Translations under genes and position numbers: made by a program
The notes under the pieces: model-generated
Told to the model about the DNA's origin: nothing
Database searches by the model: none
What the model saw: the letters and a program-made list of their open reading frames with translations, nothing else
DNA from: Lepas anatifera
Taxonomy: Eukaryota; Arthropoda; Thecostraca; Lepadidae
Assembly (NCBI GenBank): GCA_034440635.1
Contig: JAOTON010000323.1
Span: 39,879-103,878 of the forward strand
Reading direction: 5' to 3'
DNA length: 64,000 bases
In this document: piece by piece, positions 1 to 11,200 of the stretch
Layout: every line of letters starts with the position of its first letter
Position numbering within the stretch: position 1 is the first letter of the stretch

Positions 1-417
1 GGAAACACCCTTATGCATGGGTGGCTATGGACATTCCCAAGAACCTTCCCAATATTCAGTGACCTGTAGCTCCCTTGGCTTTGACCTGACACGAAAATGA
101 ATGCCACTGTAATGAAAGAGCAACTCAAGAGTTTTCGAATGGTGTTGGAAAAATGTTGCTATCAATCATATTTTGTGAGATATATGAGGTTTTCTTAGTG
201 CACCTCGTATTAGCGATTTTGACATATTTTGACCTCTGGTGACTTTGATATTTACCTGACGAGAAAAATGACCGCAGTATTTTCGATATCATTTTCGAAG
301 ACTTTTCGATTGCCGTTTTGCGTTTTTTCTAGCTCTCATAGTTTTTGAGATCGTGGGGGGTCTTTTTTAGCTCCCCACCAGGGCGAAGGTGGCTCCTACC
401 CGCCACCGGGGCAAGGG
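1..417. mobile_element. TTAA-flanked piggyBac-like non-autonomous element, partial (cut by window start)
   Basis: The segment ends in GGGGCAAGGG followed directly by TTAA (418-421), the target site of piggyBac-type elements. Its interior (about 220-345) resembles the element at 25115-25952: both have a GACCTC stretch, a block reading roughly ATTTTCGA, and a GAGATC motif just before a G/C-rich terminal block. No transposase is visible, so it is probably a MITE-like deletion derivative. The other end lies outside the window. Family assignment rests on TTAA and terminal similarity only. Confidence 0.5.
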
Positions 418-421
418 TTAA

Positions 422-867
422 TCTAGTATTTTGTCTGTCTGCGAATGGGAAATATACTCGTACAAAATTTGAACTTACAAACTTTACGGATTGTTTTTAA
501 GAAGTGTATCTTTAAACCTGGGAGGCAGCCTACAGTTGTTCGCACATCCTTTATTACCCTGGTTCGCACCACCCCGGTAATTTTTGTATGCTAACCTATT
601 CGAAGGCATTTGCTTTATTCAGCTCACAAACTACATATGTGTACCGTAAAACCCAACCAGAACATTTTTTCCCCGATCGGGGCACCTGACACTCGTTTCG
701 CATCCACAGATTGACCAGGTTCTGGGTGGAGCGCCGGGGTGACCCGGGGGCCCCTGAATGCTGGCTGTTCTGAGATACTGTCCCGCGGACATCCGGTGTC
801 GGTGCGGAATGACTCGCCAGCGCTGTAGTCGGTTCCCGGTACCGGAGGCACTGGCGGCGGAACTGGA
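422..867. other. Intergenic, no gene seen
   Basis: Short overlapping frames occur on the - strand at 596-886, but none shows a recognisable domain, splice signal or codon pattern. Nothing else is supported here. Confidence 0.5.
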
Positions 868-972
868 GGAGGGGGGCACCGGGCACGGTGCCCCCTTAAA
901 ATTTTAGCACTAGCCCTCGGACGTTGACTGTAAAGAAATGGGTTGAAAAGCCCATGGTGCCCCCCTTAAATT
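868..972 (-). repeat. Dispersed repeat D, copy 1
   Basis: Read on the - strand, this segment matches 12678-12781 on the + strand. Shared blocks include a run near CAACCCATTTCTTT and a terminal GGTGCCCC motif at both ends. It has G/C-rich ends of the GGGGGGCACC type. It is probably a short non-autonomous transposon, but no target duplication was established. Confidence 0.45.
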
Positions 973-1474
973 CGGACGTTCCGCCGTCACTGACCGGAGG
1001 TCCAGGCTTCCGGAAAACTGTGTGATAATGGTGGAGGCAATGGAGTGTCTCTTTTCATATGCAGATCCAGGCGGCAAAGAGGAGCAGGTACCATCGTCGA
1101 TCACGCTGCCCGATTCATGACATACTATCGACGCCCCCGCATCTCTCCGAAACGTTTCCCTCCCCCGCTCCCTGAAACGCCAACTCCCATACCCCTGGAT
1201 GCGGGTGTCGGCGCCCCGACTTTTAGATTTGGCGCCCCGTGATACGTCACGCCCGCCCCGCTGAGTCAAGTGGCGCCCCCGCACGAGTGCCCCTCCCCGC
1301 GGTCGGCAATTTTGGAGCCGCCTGTGTCCGCCCCGTCAGCTGTCAGTCGAGCGCTCAAGTATTGCCGGCGGCGCTCTTGCCAGGAGGTGACAGTGATCGC
1401 ACAGGCAGCACAGCTGACTCCTGCAAGCATACACAGGCGAGTGCACGTCAGTCCGAACGGGCAGAGGTGTCGCG

Positions 1475-1546
1475 ATGGCAGAGAACAGCTTGCAAGACAG
1501 CTCAGCTGCCGACGTGCTGCTGCGAAACTGCACGCCAGCCTGGTGA
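1475..1546 (+). other. 23-codon upstream ORF overlapping the Mab-21-like start (ATGA overlap)
   Basis: An ATG at 1475 in a fair Kozak context (gcgATGg) opens a 23-codon frame. Its stop TGA (1544-1546) overlaps the ATG at 1546 by one base. It could be an upstream ORF tuning translation of the following gene. It could equally be the true N-terminus separated by a frameshift, since the downstream gene contains several. The sequence alone does not decide. Confidence 0.35.
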
Positions 1547-3435
1547 TGGAAACCAATCTGTGGTTCGATGCCAGAGTTGTGTGGACAGACATTTTGAATC
1601 GCAAAGTGACGGACCTAGAACAGGGGCCGCTACTGCTGGCGCTACAGGAGGAGTTTGTGCAGTGCCGCCGCTCACTGTTCGGCCACTTGACTATAGAGAG
1701 CAGTCAGGTGTGTGGTAGTAGGATAGCAGAACTCTACATTCCCTGCAGCACCCGGCAACGAGGCTCTGACATTGACATGATGTTCCAGTACGGCCCGGTG
1801 GCGTGGGCGTCGGCACCAGAGTCGGCAGAACTGGAGGCAGCGGCCCGGCACCTGGCACTGGTACCCACCGCCAGCCCGGGCTTCTTCCTGCTGCCACGGC
1901 TCGCCGCTGTCGCTGTCGGCCCAACACTTCCGTCAGATGTCACTGCTGTACGCCCAGATGACGTCACTTGAAACTCACCACACCTTCGTAGCCCAAGGGC
2001 CCGCCGGTCTATGTCTACTGTCGATAGCACAGGCGGTGCGCGGAATGCTCTGGATTATGTTCCCTGTCTGCGGCTTCCCTACTGGCCCAGCGAGGACTTC
2101 TTTGAGAGAATGCAGTTCTCCAGGTGGTTGCCATCTGCAGCGCTACACAACATCCGGGAGTTCGGAGTACATCTGGTAGCGGTGGGTTGCAGAGGAAGCC
2201 CCACACCGAGCGTCGAGTGGAGGGTATCGTTCTCTCGAGCGGAACTCATCGTCTCCTCTCACCTGTCACCCCTCCAGAAGCGTGTGCTGAGAACACTTAA
2301 AGTGTGCAAACAATATCTCGGACAGGCCGGGAAGGCCGTGAGATCGTACTACCTCCTGAATGCGCTGCTCTGGTTGTGTGAAGAGAAGCCGTTGATCCAG
2401 TGGACCAGCGTTCACCAAGGAGCCAACTGCGTTCTTCGGCGACTGGAGACTACTGTCAACACCGGAAGCTAGCCGTGCCTCTTCATGACTGATATGAACG
2501 TGCTGCAGCAGGCGTCCCAAGAGGAGTTGGAGGAGATAAAAGAAGTGCTGGCAGTGATACGACAGCGGCTTATCTCCATCTTTATACACGCGGCCATCAG
2601 TGGTAAAAAGGTGTCAGGCCTGCTACCTCTGCTGCACGCTCGGGACACTCCTCTATGGGAGGAACAGATCAGGACGTGTCTGCTGCGTGGTGTTTTGTCG
2701 GCCGGCGTCAGGTTTGTCTCACTCAACAAATGCTTCGTCGACGAGGCTGTATCGAGACTGTGGCTGAAATCGGAACTCAGCTGGTCTCGCAGGAGATTTC
2801 GCGTTCACGAGAAGTTGGTTCTGGTGAGCTGGCAGTATAACTTGCAGTTAGTGCTGTTTTCGGCGCTTCTGATCTCGCCAGGGACCGTGGCGGAGCGCGT
2901 GCGGCTGAGGAGGACCAGTGACGTCACCTGGACGTGGGGAGCGGCGCCTCTGCTGGAACTCCTCACCGAACAGGACGTTGACCTCATGCTGTGGGGAGAA
3001 GCGAAGCTGCGTTGGGTTGGTGCGCCGGTCAGAAAACACTACCGCTGGCGCAGAAACCTTCCGACATGGCCAAATATCCTCGCACGGCGCAAGGCCTGGC
3101 GCATCTGGTCACGAGGGTGCCGAAGGTGTGGAAGTTTCTGCTGGAGATCCCCTCACCAGCCATTGTCGACCACGTGGTGGCAGAGGGGCAGCTGATGCCG
3201 GACGTCAACTTCTCCCCGAAGCCGTTCAACCACAGTCAGCATCACCACCTGTCGCTGAGTCACGCACAGCTGACGAGGCAGCTGCAGCGCGTTCTGCGAT
3301 GGGGGGAGGAGGCGGCCGACACGACGCTGGCGGGCTCGGCTGCTGCTCCACTGGGCCGACCCGGGCGTGCGAGCCGAGTATCAGAGGATCTGCAGCGTGC
3401 CGGCGGATGACTGGCCGCCTACTTGGACCGCCTGA
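1546..3435 (+). pseudogene. Mab-21 / cGAS-like receptor (cGLR) gene, single exon, interrupted by frame changes
   Basis: The predicted product has the Mab-21 nucleotidyltransferase layout. A Gly-Ser pair (codons at 1714-1719) is followed by Asp-Ile-Asp (1768-1776), the metal-binding pattern, and a third Asp (2053-2055) sits in the segment DYVPCLRLPYWP. Next comes the family's helical part, with motifs VEWRVSFSRAEL and LLWLCEEKP. In cGAS and cGLRs these carboxylates catalyse cyclic-dinucleotide synthesis after nucleic-acid binding; many Mab-21 relatives have unknown function. The frame is not intact. Coding-like sequence runs in frame 1, passes to frame 2 near 1900-2010, returns to frame 1, meets an in-frame TAG at 2470, and later moves to frame 3 (about 3050-3310) and back to frame 1, ending at TGA 3433-3435. 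No introns were found. The other two genes show one frame break and none, so decay is likelier than general assembly error. The ATG at 1546 is the first in frame; an earlier GTG-opened extension looks non-coding. Confidence 0.7.
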
Positions 3436-4334
3436 GGCGACGTTAGGGCGCAACTGTACACCATTAACGCCGAGGCAGCCAGCTTTCCCGCACTGCTCAT
3501 TTCATTTTGAAGACGGAAAATAGCAATGTCAACGCCAAGTAGACGCATTTCTCTGACACAAGTGATACACCCGATATAAACCAAACAATGGGGCAACATA
3601 TACCAAATTGTATTATAAAAACTAAATTCTCCCTTACTAAAAACTAAATTCTCTCAAAACACGCTATTTTGGACTATCTTTAAATTCCGGGAAGGCAGGC
3701 AAAAATAAAGCAGCAAAATAGGTCGCCTTATTGAGCAAGAAAAACACCTTTCTTGCTCTCTTGCTCTTAAAGTCTTCTATCTGACTGACCTGTGATATGA
3801 AAATAGTGAAATTGTATAAGGGTATGGAAAACATTGATCGCTTCAGTATCTGGCTGTTGGGACTACTGGTGACAATATCTGCAGCCGAAATAATGTTCCG
3901 CCGGGTTTCAGTCAGAAAATATAGACCTTGTGGCAAATTATAGACCCAAAAAGGCAAAAGTCTATATAGGATATATCTGGGTCCATAAACATAAACCCAT
4001 TTGTCAGCAGCAGTCTGGCCTCTGAGTTATCTGGGTTCACATGGCAATGTTAACGCATCAGTCAGCGGTTCTAAGTAGACAACGAAACGGCTGGTTTGCT
4101 ACAGCTATAAAACACAGGCGCCGTGTGTCGTTTCAGTTGGCGTCACACAGGCATGTCTCGCAGTACCATAACGTTCCTGTACAGGGGAACACTGAACGAT
4201 AGTAACTGGTATGACTGGTCGAACCTTCTTTCAGGTTGAAGGTGAATGGTGTCTGCTAGCTTCTTTTCAACATTGTTAAAGCAGTGTTAAGCGATGCATG
4301 ATGGGCTCTCTTGTTTATTTACCTATTTGATTAA
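3436..4334. other. Intergenic, no gene seen
   Basis: A/T-rich sequence with short repeats of ACTAAATTCTC near 3625-3655. No coding frame with recognisable content, RNA gene or transposon end was found. Confidence 0.5.
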
Positions 4335-4515
4335 TATATTGTGGCCACTCCAACGGACACACTTTGCCCAATTATAGGAGCTTTCTACCGGGCCAAACGG
4401 GAGGAGAAAGGCGGTTTCCCGCCGTGGGGATTGAACCCACGCTAATCCAGGTCATCCCAGTCTGGATGCAGGCAATGAAGCCTCGCCACCCGACCCCAGT
4501 TTAGCTGCTCTTCAA
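4335..4515 (-). mobile_element. tRNA-derived SINE, family A, copy 1
   Basis: On the - strand there is a box B-like GTGGGTTCAATCCC preceded at tRNA spacing by a region resembling box A. The segment matches 17935-18150 over the tRNA-like head (shared GACTTCATTGCC/GGCTTCATTGCC, GTGGGTTCAATCCC and GGGAAACCG) and into the body (GGAGTGGCC near the tail). Two copies in 14 kb on opposite strands fit a SINE rather than a tRNA gene. The limits are approximate. Confidence 0.6.
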
Positions 4516-4699
4516 CGGTGGAACGCCATCCGTCGACCGGTTTTCCTGCGCTACTGTTTGGATAACATTCATGCACTACCACTACGGCATCAGGTAATGC
4601 ATTAAAAACAAAGGCAAGCAGACATCGACCATTTATTCTAAAAAAACAAACACAACCAACGTGACAGTCCAATCAAAAATAGCGTTTCTTCTCACTGCT

Positions 4700-5570
4700 T
4701 GAACCCACCTCCCCCGTTCAGTGCCCGGTGGTTCACACCCGCCTCCCCGTCCAGTGCCCGGTGGTTCACGCCCGCCTCCCCGTCCAGTGCCCGGTGGTTT
4801 ACACCCGCCTCCCCGTCCAGTGCCCGGTGGTTCCCACCCGCCCCCCGTCCAGTGCCCGGTGGTTCACACCCGCCTCCCCGTCCAGTGCCCGGTGGTTCAC
4901 GCCCGCCTCCCCGTCCAGTGCCCGGTGGTTCACACCCGCCTCCCCGTCCAGTGCCCGGTGGTTCCCACCCGCCTCCCCGTCCAGTGCCCGGTGGTTCACA
5001 CCCGCCTCCCCCGTCCAGTGCCCGGTGGTTCACACCCGCCTCCCCCGTCCAGTGCCCGGTGGTTCACACCCGTCTCCCCGTCCAGTCCCGGTGGTTCGCA
5101 CCTGCCTCCCCGTCCAGTGCCCGGTGGTTCACACCCGCCTCCCCGTCCAGTCCCGGTGGTTCACACCCGCCTCCCCGTCCAGTGCCCGGTGGTTCACACC
5201 TGACTCCTCCCCGTCCAGTGCTCGGTGGTTCACACATGCCTCCTCCCCGTCCAGTGCCCGGTGGGTCCCACCCGCCTCCCCGTCCAGTGCCCGGTGGTTC
5301 GTCCCCGCCTCCCCCGTCCAGTACCCGGTGGTTCACACCTGCCCCCTCCCCGTCCAGTGCCCGGTGGTTCCCACCCGCCTCCCCCGTCCAGCTCTCGGTG
5401 GTTCACACCCGCCTCCCCGTCCAGCTCTCGGTGGTTCACACCCGCCTCCGCGTCCAGTGCTCGGTGGTTCACACCCGCCTCCCCCGTCCAGTGCCCGGTG
5501 GTTCACACCTGCCTCCTCCCCGTCCAGTGCCCGGTGGTTCCCACCCGCCTCCCCGTCCAGTGGCCGGGGT
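4700..5570. repeat. 33-bp GC-rich minisatellite, about 26 copies
   Basis: The unit contains GTCCAGTGCCCGGTGGTTC and C-rich spacers, with a period of about 33 bp and variants that lose or gain one to three bases. The unit has few stop codons in any frame, so several frames on both strands read as long proline- or glycine-rich ORFs. They are by-products of the repeat, not genes. There is strong strand asymmetry, with C-rich on the + strand. Confidence 0.9.
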
Positions 5571-5869
5571 GCTACTGCTAATGCTACTGCTGAAGGTCCG
5601 GAAGTTCTCTCGGCGTGGGAACAGAGCTTAAATCAGCACAATAGTACCTTTCCAACATCGTACCAAATTCATACTTGAAGCGGACCAGGAAGGATGGTTC
5701 ATATATATTCTCTCTACATGATCGCACATCCTTATAAGTGTAATTCTCATCACCTGGAGTCCGAGTTTTTTGCGGCATCGCAATTTGTATGGGGTACCCG
5801 CCACACTCTAGAAGTAGTTCCAACCAGGGCGTAACTTTGTGCATGACATCGGGGTGTACATTTGAGATG
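5571..5869. other. Intergenic, no gene seen
   Basis: Unique-looking sequence between the minisatellite and dispersed repeat C. No supported feature. Confidence 0.4.
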
Positions 5870-6240
5870 GCCAGTCTGCAAAGTATGGCAGCAGGCTCGA
5901 CGAGTCACACCAGCAACCTAACATTCTCACACGAATTCGCACCACCAGCCATCTAAAATTCGCACCAATCCACAGTATTCCAAGGAGAAGAGCACACCCA
6001 TCTCGACGCACACGATTTAATGCTACCTCTCTTATTATTTAGTTAATTTTATAAGGCCCCTCCTGTGCCTTTACCACCATTCATCCATTATTTGTTTTGT
6101 TATTGGTGTCGCCTCCCTCGCACCAGTCTTACAAATTCGCAACAGGTTGATAAAATTCGCACCACCTGCTCCTGTCTCCACGGGCACTCGCACCTACGAG
6201 ATCTCATCGAAAGTGCCATATTTTGCACACTGGTTGAGAT
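5870..6240 (+). repeat. Dispersed repeat C, copy 1
   Basis: The segment matches 23630-24065 in the same orientation. Shared blocks include AGTCTGCAAAGTATGGCAGC, GCCATCTAAAAT, CTCGCACCAGTCT, GTTGATAAAATTC and GGGCACTCGCACC, in the same order. It is probably a transposon of unknown class. Recurring TTCGCACC words occur inside both copies. No coding frame was recognised. Confidence 0.6.
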
Positions 6241-8173
6241 GGGCGCGTTTTGGCGGATTAAGAGGCCGATGTCGCACCCCCGGCGTATTGCTACTCCAAT
6301 TCGGGGAGGGGGCAGTCACTTCCTAGGGGAGCACGTGGGCACTTTTCAGGGGCCCATGGAAGAACAATGGGGATGAAAGTATTGCACTGATACACCTGCA
6401 TCCCAAAAAGTGTACAAAGTTACGTCCCTGGTTCAAACACCACTGTCGAGGCTCCACGACACGTCTCCTTGCGCTTGGACCGCCATTGCGTACAACAGCC
6501 AACAACGCACACCTAGGCCCCTTCCAAAATACACCACATTCCCCTCACAACCAGCAAAACTCCACCCGCGCCTAAAAGGGCGCCATCAGGCTACAGTAAC
6601 AGACGGCAAACAGAAGGGACACAACAGACCAATCACAGGGCGACGGGCGATACGGACAGTGTGAGAAATCACAGGCACCTACGGGGAAAGGGAGCGATAT
6701 TCCAGCGACGACGGGCTCTTCTGTACAAAATTGGTTTTAATCATCACAATGGAGCATAAATTAGCAGATCTTCTGCACAAAGTTGGTTTTAATAATCACA
6801 ATGGAGCATAGACTAGCAAAGTCACGCCGTCGAGTCGCACTTGTGTGCATGGCAGTACCGATAAAACATCTCACGGGTTCCGTTATCTGCCCTCCAAAAA
6901 TCCGCACTCCAAAATCACAGGTTCCGTTGCATGCTGGGCTTGTTTATTCTACGGAAACTCGCGGGAACTGCCATTACCATTGTGGAAGCCAAGTCTTGTT
7001 ATCTTGTAAAGTTATTTTATTACTAACAGATCATATAAAAACCAGTTGCAGGAAAGTCGATAGCGATAAAACCTTAAATCCCGTAACTATTGTGTTTGTC
7101 AGACTCGTTATTTCAAGAACTCTGCCGGTCGTTGGCCCCCAGATCTACCGCTCGGAAGCTCGTACCTTACCACTGATCCACACACTGCCTCCTCTCAAAG
7201 TAGGCCACATACATATCTAAAGTATTTCAGAAAAAAACCAGCACGGGACCCCCGGAACCAAGAGGAGAGTCATAGAAGCAGAATAAAAAGCGCGAGCACA
7301 TGTCTAGCTGCTGAAATTCAGCAAGCCATCGGTAGGAAAGCAACGGTCAAAACTAAAGATACGCCAGAACCAACACATGAGCCAAATACCCTTCAACGTG
7401 CATATAAAGCATATAAACTTGAGCCAGCATATGGGCCAAACAACCTAGACCTTGTCCCGCATGAACCATGCCGGGGCTCCGAACGAAGGAGATAAACCAT
7501 AATAAGTGAATGAAACGGAAACCAGAACATTTCTATCGATTCAAATAACAAGGATTGGTCTACCCTAAGCCATTTATCAGAGGTTAAACAGCCGAGGGAC
7601 AGAACGTAACGAGGCTATTTTACAATACATCACTTTCTCTCCAGCTCTTTGTTTGCTCCGGAACATGTTTCATTCCGGCGGAAGGAAGACTAAGCCCACA
7701 CATAGAGGAGGTGTGACCCCAATACTACCGCCACACCCAGCACATCGTGAAAGCAACATCCAACTTTGCTCCCGTACACGAACTATGCGTAAGTAACTCG
7801 AAAATAAGTTCGCACCAAAAATTAACAATACATGACTGCATCGCAAGTAGGTACCACTACCTACGCAGTAAACACGCCCGCGGTGACTTCTCATTATGCA
7901 GAAGGTCGGACGGAACTACGGTGTGACAGCCAAGCCCTCTATTCCTGTATAATACTGAAACTAAATAAATCTATAAAGTCCACTTGCCAGCAAACTGGAG
8001 ACCACACCACAAGCGACCAAATCACAGATCACAGTTCCCAACGCTGACAGGCACATTAGCAACGTCAACTTTGTGTATAGATATAAGCTTCTGTGTTACC
8101 CACCCCCCCATTTGTTCGTACTCAGCGCGCCGGAGCGCGCCGGTGGGACCCTACCTCGCGGCGGCATGTGCGG
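6241..8173. other. Intergenic / downstream flank of the ABCB10-like gene
   Basis: No gene was recognised. The stretch holds a two-copy tandem repeat at 6722-6815 and otherwise low-information sequence. Confidence 0.5.
6722..6815. repeat. Two-copy tandem repeat
   Basis: The block TTGGTTTTAATCATCACAAT with a following GGAGCATA is repeated about 57 bp downstream with few changes. Confidence 0.7.
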
Positions 8174-8292
8174 TCAACTGTGGATGGTCTGACGCTCCAC
8201 CAGCTTCCTGAAGATGCCGTCCGAACGGGAGATCAGCTCGTCGTACGACCCCTGCTCCGCCACGGCGCCCCGGCTCAGCACAGCGATCGTAT
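8174..8292 (-). CDS. ABCB10: ABCB10-like exon 12 (C-terminus and stop)
   Basis: Residues 603-641: [20 protein letters not shown], then [12 protein letters not shown] and TGA at 8176-8174. Acceptor GGCAG; the split Asp codon agrees with exon 11. Confidence 0.93.
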
Positions 8293-11200
8293 CTGCCGGC
8301 AGCACCGGAGCCACCGTGTTGGCGCTCCGTCCAGCAGGAACTCACAACAGCGGAGATACAGATTCACCGCAGCAAGGACACATAAATTCACAGCAGGAAC
8401 ACCCATCAGCAGAGACACATATTCACAGCAGTAGAGACAGATTCACAGCAGCAACACCCAGCAGCAGAGCAGATTCACAGCAGCAGGGACATATTCACAG
8501 CAGCAGAGACAGATTCACAGCAGCAGAGACACGGAGTCACAGCAGCACGGATATAGTTTCACAGCAGCAGGGGTGACTGGTCCGGCGAGTCTCACCGGCG
8601 CGCCCCACTGTATTTAACCTCACCTGCGCTGACCTGCACGTCGCGCAGTGCTGAGGGAGCCTCACGAGCGGGTCGGACAGTGCTGAGTGAGCCTCACCAG
8701 CATCTTGGAAAGTGCTGAGTGAGCCTCATCAGCATCTTGGACAGTGCTGAGATAGACTCACCAGCATCTTGGACAGTGCTGAGATAGACTCACCAGCATC
8801 TTGGACAGTGCTGAGATAGACTCACCAGCATCTTGGACAGTCCTGAGATAGACTCACCAGCATCTTGGACAGTCCTGAGATAGACTCACCAGCATCTTGG
8901 ACAGTGCTGAGATAGACTCACCAGCATCTTGGACAGTGCTGAGATAGACTCACCAGCATCTTGGACAGTGCTGAGATAGACTCACCAGCATCTTGGACAG
9001 TGCTGAGATAGACTCACCAGCATCTTGGACAGTGCTGAGATAGACTCACCAGCATCTTGGACAGTGCTGAGATAGACTCACCAGCATCTTGGACAGTGCT
9101 GAGTGAGCCTTATAAGCGCGTAGCAGTGCTGAGCCTTGCCAGCGCAAATGACAATGCTGAGCATATAGCAGCGCGTCGGACAGTTTTCAGTGGGCCTTCA
9201 CCAGCGGTTCGGACAGTACCCAGTCTCACCTGCGCGCCTGACGGTGCTGAGCCGGTGGGCGATGGTGACGACGGTGCGGCCGACCATGACGCGCTGCAGG
9301 GCCTGCTGCACCAGGCTCTCCGACTCCGAGTCCAGCGCGCTGGTGGCCTCGTCCAGCAGCAGCAGGCGCGGACTCTGGCGAGGGCGGCTCAGCGTCACCG
9401 TCCGCAGCTCACCACACAGCTGCGCCCCGACCGGCGCGGTGACATCCCAGCGAACGGCTCTGATGGAGCCGGACGCAGCGCTCCATGGAACATCGACACT
9501 AACCCCGAGGGACACCAACAACCACTCTTTATTATACCGCCCAGAATAAGTGCCCAAATCACCCGCGATTCTCCACCAGAACACGCCCGCACTAAACACC
9601 CCCTGTAAAACGCCGGCAGCACCCACACAGAGCACGGGTCGGCGTCAGTCGGCCTGAGCGCTGACTGCGCGACACAGTGCGGGGGGAGGCCGGGCCTCAC
9701 CTTGAGGATGGCGCGGGCGATGGCGATCCTCTGCTTCTGACCGCCCGACAGCATGACGCCCCGTTCCCCCACCATGGTGTCCATGCCGTCATTTAGCCTG
9801 CGGGCCACCGGCACTAGTCGTAACCCACTCGTGCTTAACATGCAGTTCTGTCACATACTTCTTCCCTTCTTCTATACAGCATACTGGGGAAACACTGATG
9901 TTAAGACTAGTTCACAACGTACGGAAGCATGCCCACCCACAAAACGGACGCCCACGTTGCTGGATGAGGTGGCACGCCAGCCTGAAGTCCCTTACGCCAG
10001 AACTTGGCATTCATTCAACAGGATTCGCGTGGCCAACATTTGTGAGTTATATCAATAGATGGATGCTTGCCGGCTCGGATAGCTTCGGGGATAGGAGATG
10101 GGAGGGTGCACAAACCCGACAGCACCTCCTCCTTCAAAGGACGCGATATCACAGACAGCAGCGTATATCACTCGCCAGAAGTGCCACCCAGCACTCCTCG
10201 TCTGCCGCTGCAGCCCTGCGCTGCCCTTGTTGAAGTTGACATTCACTCACGTCACTGCATGCACTGTGGCTGCAGCCACGGTCGGATGGCTGCATGCATC
10301 GAAATATGGCATTGTCTGTAATATCAATGTGACTTGCCCCGTGACTACCATACCGCAAACTGGCACCAAGTAAAATAGTGCCTCAATGAAATGGCAAAAG
10401 TGACCGGACATATTTTCTCCAATGAGTACTTCTCGCTGAGTAGTTAAAGGGAATGTGGCACCTTCATAACGTGATTTTAACTGAGATAGCCAAGCTGTAA
10501 AGCAAGTCGGAAAACCCGGTACTCAATATATCATTTGCCTTGGAACTCGATATTTCCGTAGAAAAAAAAACTAAAATCTACCTGACACCAACCCTCTCAT
10601 CAGCCTCTCGCCGGGCGGCCATTGTTGCGAGCTGCTGGTGTGACGACATATGCTGACGTCACAATGAGCATCAGCCAATCGAAGCCCTCGATGCGTTTCA
10701 AGTATGGTAGTGGTTGCCAGATCGTGACATCATCCACAGGCTGATATTTCTTTCTTTTTCTAGAGGAGTATTTTAAAAATCAAAATATTAAGCTTATTGT
10801 ACATTTTTCAGAGAAATCATGAGTGGTTTCATGATTTTCGGCTAAAAGTACGCCTAATTGCACTAAATTCCAGGATTCGACCAAGGTGCCACATTCCCTT
10901 TAATATATCTTCCTAGTCTTATTGTATGTTACCAGCTTCTGTCCAAAGCTATAGCTACGGCAGGAAAATTGCCGACACTATCTGAGCCTTCCCCAGTTTC
11001 TCTGGTGATGGGAATGGCTTAGACTGGGACCGGAACCTCAAATACCTGACTTCTGACATTCCAAGCCACCTATATCAACCGAACTATACAGATACCTGGG
11101 CTCGTCACTTCACTACCAGACTGAAAGGGTGACATATCGGTCACTTTAACCTCGATTAACACGGCTAGTCGTCTAGATGTGCATAAGTATCATCCTGTCA

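Noticed and set aside
4692..5678. Long proline/glycine-rich ORFs on both strands
   Set aside because: They exist only because the 33-bp unit lacks stop codons; no start context, splice sites or domain.
8613..9252. CRISPR-like regular repeats of 32 bp
   Set aside because: Units are head-to-tail without spacers and lie in a eukaryotic intron.
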